Below, in pieces: positions 5,904-8,037 of a DNA stretch of 8,037 bases. Each line of letters opens with the position of its first letter. Position 1 is the stretch's first letter. Position numbers and translations under genes: made by a program. This DNA comes from Oscillospiraceae bacterium. GTDB taxonomy: Bacteria > Bacillota_A > Clostridia > Oscillospirales > Oscillospiraceae. Under the pieces are notes generated by a model, which worked only from the letters and a program-made list of their open reading frames with translations, was not told the DNA's origin and did not search any database. The stretch is from the NCBI GenBank assembly GCA_016302015.1, contig JAEDOJ010000062.1, forward strand, positions 1-8,037, in the 5' to 3' direction.

Positions 5904-7854
5904 TGTCCCGTTTCTCCTCTGTCACCGGAATCCGCTCCCGGTAGATTCCAAGCTCCCGCACCATATCTCTGGAAAAGGGAAGCAGGTCATCAAAGGCGGG
6001 AATGCTTCCCACCACACCCTCGCACAGCCAATCCATATGGATCAGCTCGTCCATGGGGAAGCCTGCCTCGCCGGTGTTTCGTATATTGCCCTCCTGATCC
6101 ATGATTTTTCGGGCAAAAACATCCAGCGTGTGGTCCGAAATGGCCTGCTTCAGCAGGAGCGCCAGACGGCGCACTCCCTCCGGCAGACGGTCAGACAGGT
6201 CGATATCAATGACGCCGCTGTCCATGCCCAGCCAGTAGTTCCGTGCCAGGGTGGTTTTGTCATTTTTCAGCTTCCCGGACAAAATGCCCCGGACGGCCTT
6301 TTCATAAAATTTTCCCCAGGCCCAGACAGGGGAGGCCAGAGGCATCAGTTCCCCTTGACCCTCCATGAGATAGGTGCCGTAGTTGCAGAAATCCAGATAG
6401 ATTTTCGACTGAACCGGCACGTCCCGGTTGGAAATGACCCGGATTCCCTGGGAAAAGAAGTCCGCCTGGGGATTTCCTTTGGTGCAGGACCATCTCAAAT
6501 GGATTTTTGCCCGGGGATTGGTCATCTGAGCGCCCAGCGCAAAGGCGTTGATGGAGGCGGGAACGCCGTAAATGGGGTAGGAGGCGATATACCCGATGCG
6601 GTCGTCCTGCGCCATGGCGCCTGCAATGGCGCCGGTGATAAATTTGCCCTCGTAGACCCGGCCGTAGTAGGTGCGGATGCTGGAATAGGGCTGATCCACG
6701 GAGCAGTTGAAGAAAAATACCTTGGGATATTTCAGGGCGGCCTTCAGGGTCGCCTTTCCCATTTTGGGAACGGTGGTAAAGACGGCCTGCGCTCCCTCCT
6801 CCACGGCGGTATCCAGACAGGCCTCCAGCTCCTCCCGGGTGTTGATATTATTATAGTATCGGATGGTGACCGCTTCACCCAGCGCCTGCGCCAGCTCCTG
6901 CATTCCCCGCTCGTGCCCCTTCGCCCAGCCGCTGTTTGCGGAGCTCAACTGCTGAATCAGGGCGACGTTCAAATGCTCCGGAACGGAGGAGATGATACGG
7001 GTGATCAGGCTGGGCTTTGTCCCTTCCTCCACGGTGGTTTCCAGTTGAACGGTTTCCTCCTGTACGGAAACCACATCGTTCCACAGGGCAGCCACGGACT
7101 TTTTCAGGTCTTCAGAGGACAGCTTGTTCAAATCCTCAAAGGGATATAACTGCAGCCAAAGCAGGAGCGCGTCTTCCGTGCGGATTTCCGGCTTCTTTGA
7201 CTTTGCCTCCTCCAGAGCCTTGCGGAACAGGCACAGCCTTGACTGAAACGCCCGCACCTCCTCCTCTGACCAGACCTCTCCGGGCTTCTTTCCCAGGTAG
7301 GAAAGGAGCTTTTCATATTCCTTGGGACGGCGGAACTGAAGCGCGTACAGTCTGGTATCCTTGAAAAATTCCATGAATTCATAATAGGCCTGAATCCGGG
7401 GCTCCTCGGAATAGGGGGGAACCAGCCGCTTCACGTTGGCGTGAATTTTCGCCGCCCCGAAATACCGAAGCACGCTGACCCGCTTGTTCCCTTCCGTCAC
7501 ATAGAAATCGCCCAGATATTCGTAGCACTCAATGGGATCACGGATCCCGGTGTCGCTGAGATGAGCGTCACAGAGCAGCGTCCACTTCTGGCCAAACTCG
7601 GAATTATGGGGCAGGAGAGGAAGAAAACTGGCGGTAAAGGCGTCCGCTCTGGCGGCGGACTTGATGCCGATGATCCGGTCGGCGGGAATTTCCAGAAGCC
7701 CCAGATTCTGGGTGGTCATGGAGCTGATGTCGGGGAGCAGGTCGTCCAGCACAGCGGGGCCTGGCTCTTTTCCCGCGGTAAGCCTGTCGTGATATTCCTT
7801 TTCGCCCTGTCGCAGAGCCTGTAAATATTCTTCAGTGGCTGTTTGTAAAGACAT
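5878..7854 (-). CDS. Cytoplasmic ParB/Srx-like - BMP (PnrA-like) ligand-binding fusion protein
   Basis: The 658-aa protein has no signal peptide, lipobox cysteine or membrane helix; it starts MSLQTATEEY and appears cytosolic. Residues about 53-145 look like a ParB/sulfiredoxin-type domain: EIPADRIIGIKSA (55-67), then DPIECYEYLGDFYVTEGNKRVSV (106-128), where GNKR fits the nucleotide-contacting GERR-like motif. Residues about 150-290 are charged and mostly helical. Residues about 294-595 match the BMP/PnrA substrate-binding fold, normally an exported lipoprotein for nucleoside ABC uptake: HLNVALIQQL (294-303), YEGKFITGAIAGAM (401-414), INAFALGAQMTNP (435-447), WAWGKFYEKAVRGIL (511-525). The ATG at 7854 has GGAGGT (minus strand 7864-7859) 4 nt ahead. 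It is followed with a 26-bp overlap by the phosphoesterase. No ABC permease or ATPase is adjacent. A sensor role for nucleosides is inference; the domain calls rest on recognised motifs, with the ParB part less sure than the BMP part. Confidence 0.78.
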   Translation of the reverse strand: MSLQTATEEYLQALRQGEKEYHDRLTAGKEPGPAVLDDLLPDISSMTTQNLGLLEIPADRIIGIKSAARADAFTASFLPLLPHNSEFGQKWTLLCDAHLSDTGIRDPIECYEYLGDFYVTEGNKRVSVLRYFGAAKIHANVKRLVPPYSEEPRIQAYYEFMEFFKDTRLYALQFRRPKEYEKLLSYLGKKPGEVWSEEEVRAFQSRLCLFRKALEEAKSKKPEIRTEDALLLWLQLYPFEDLNKLSSEDLKKSVAALWNDVVSVQEETVQLETTVEEGTKPSLITRIISSVPEHLNVALIQQLSSANSGWAKGHERGMQELAQALGEAVTIRYYNNINTREELEACLDTAVEEGAQAVFTTVPKMGKATLKAALKYPKVFFFNCSVDQPYSSIRTYYGRVYEGKFITGAIAGAMAQDDRIGYIASYPIYGVPASINAFALGAQMTNPRAKIHLRWSCTKGNPQADFFSQGIRVISNRDVPVQSKIYLDFCNYGTYLMEGQGELMPLASPVWAWGKFYEKAVRGILSGKLKNDKTTLARNYWLGMDSGVIDIDLSDRLPEGVRRLALLLKQAISDHTLDVFARKIMDQEGNIRNTGEAGFPMDELIHMDWLCEGVVGSIPAFDDLLPFSRDMVRELGIYRERIPVTEEKRDNENSDCIG

Positions 7855-7885
7855 TGCAACCTCCGGAACTGTAGTTTTGATACTA

Positions 7886-7919
7886 AAAACCGATTAAAAT
7901 ATTCATTTCAATCGGTTTT
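7886..7919. terminator. AT-rich hairpin upstream of the fusion gene, terminator-like
   Basis: AAAACCGATT (7886-7895) pairs perfectly with AATCGGTTTT (7910-7919) around a 14-nt AT-rich loop. On the minus strand it ends in T5 followed by AGTATC and lies 32 nt before the start of the fusion gene. It could end a transcript arriving from the right, or act as a leader hairpin. No clear promoter lies between it and the gene, and the minus-strand TAGTAT beside it lacks a well-spaced -35. Confidence 0.5.
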
Positions 7920-7920
7920 C

Positions 7921-8037
7921 AACGCCGTACCGGCGTTGCATTTTCGCGATGATAAGGTAAGCATCGCGAAAATACGTCTCGTACCAATCACGATATCGCA
8001 ATTAAAATGTGCACTGCACATTTTAATTGGTGATTGG
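7921..8037. repeat. Run of consecutive perfect palindromes at the window's right edge
   Basis: Three inverted repeats follow one another. AACGCCG (7921-7927) pairs with CGGCGTT (7931-7937). ATTTTCGCGATG (7940-7951) pairs with CATCGCGAAAAT (7962-7973). The last is a nested one: outer CCAATCAC (7984-7991) with GTGATTGG (8030-8037), inner CAATTAAAATGTGCA (7999-8013) with its complement (8015-8029), leaving GATATCG unpaired on one side. There is no ORF here. The outer repeat ends exactly at the last base, so the structure may continue beyond the window. Confidence 0.65.

Noticed and set aside
6037..7149. 370-aa plus-strand frame inside the fusion gene
   Set aside because: It is a shadow in a GC-rich gene, with repetitive Gly/His/Gln-rich sequence and no clear ribosome binding site.
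7865..7925. Promoter for the minus-strand fusion operon (TAGTAT as -10, or TTGAAA as -35)
   Set aside because: The TTGAAA nearest TAGTAT is 20 nt away, and the other TTGAAA pairs only with poor -10 candidates, so no promoter was annotated.

Overview
The window looks like chromosomal DNA from a fairly GC-rich gut-type Clostridia, most likely an Oscillospiraceae/Oscillospirales relative. The reasons are a PPi-type phosphofructokinase, a Firmicutes CpsB/C/D tyrosine-phosphorylation module, strong Shine-Dalgarno sites, and a two-hairpin interspersed repeat of a kind I associate with that group. The taxonomy is inferred from style and was not tested by a search.

Left part (1-3640). A pyrophosphate-dependent phosphofructokinase gene (pfp) runs leftward. 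It diverges from a rightward three-gene set: a short Wzz-like chain-length/kinase-activator protein (cpsC), a BY-type tyrosine autokinase (cpsD) and a PHP-family tyrosine phosphatase (cpsB). The 185-bp divergent gap holds one good extended -10 promoter for each direction, both with the -35 hexamer TTGCAT. The Cps genes are tightly packed and cpsC and cpsB both start with TTG. No glycosyltransferase, flippase or polymerase follows, so this is a regulatory phosphorelay without visible polysaccharide genes.

Middle (3600-5270). After a hairpin comes folC (folylpolyglutamate/dihydrofolate synthase). folC converges on the leftward operon. The roughly 318-bp convergent gap is not empty: it holds two identical 23-nt terminator hairpins, and between them a 170-bp element built of two 56-nt double-hairpin units in inverted orientation. 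The two units differ mostly in their stems yet keep pairing, and the flanking A and T tracts suggest that one bidirectional terminator was split and duplicated by an insertion.

Right part (5253-8037). A leftward two-gene operon encodes a 658-aa cytoplasmic protein and, overlapping it by 26 bp, a small metallophosphoesterase whose first motif reads D-x-E instead of D-x-H. The large protein fuses a ParB/Srx-like N-terminal domain to a BMP/PnrA-type periplasmic-binding-protein domain and has no signal peptide. Upstream of it, the last 150 bases are almost entirely a run of perfect palindromes. The fusion-plus-phosphoesterase operon is the best candidate here for a poorly described system. It could be an intracellular nucleoside or nucleotide sensor with a phosphoesterase partner, but that role is inference.
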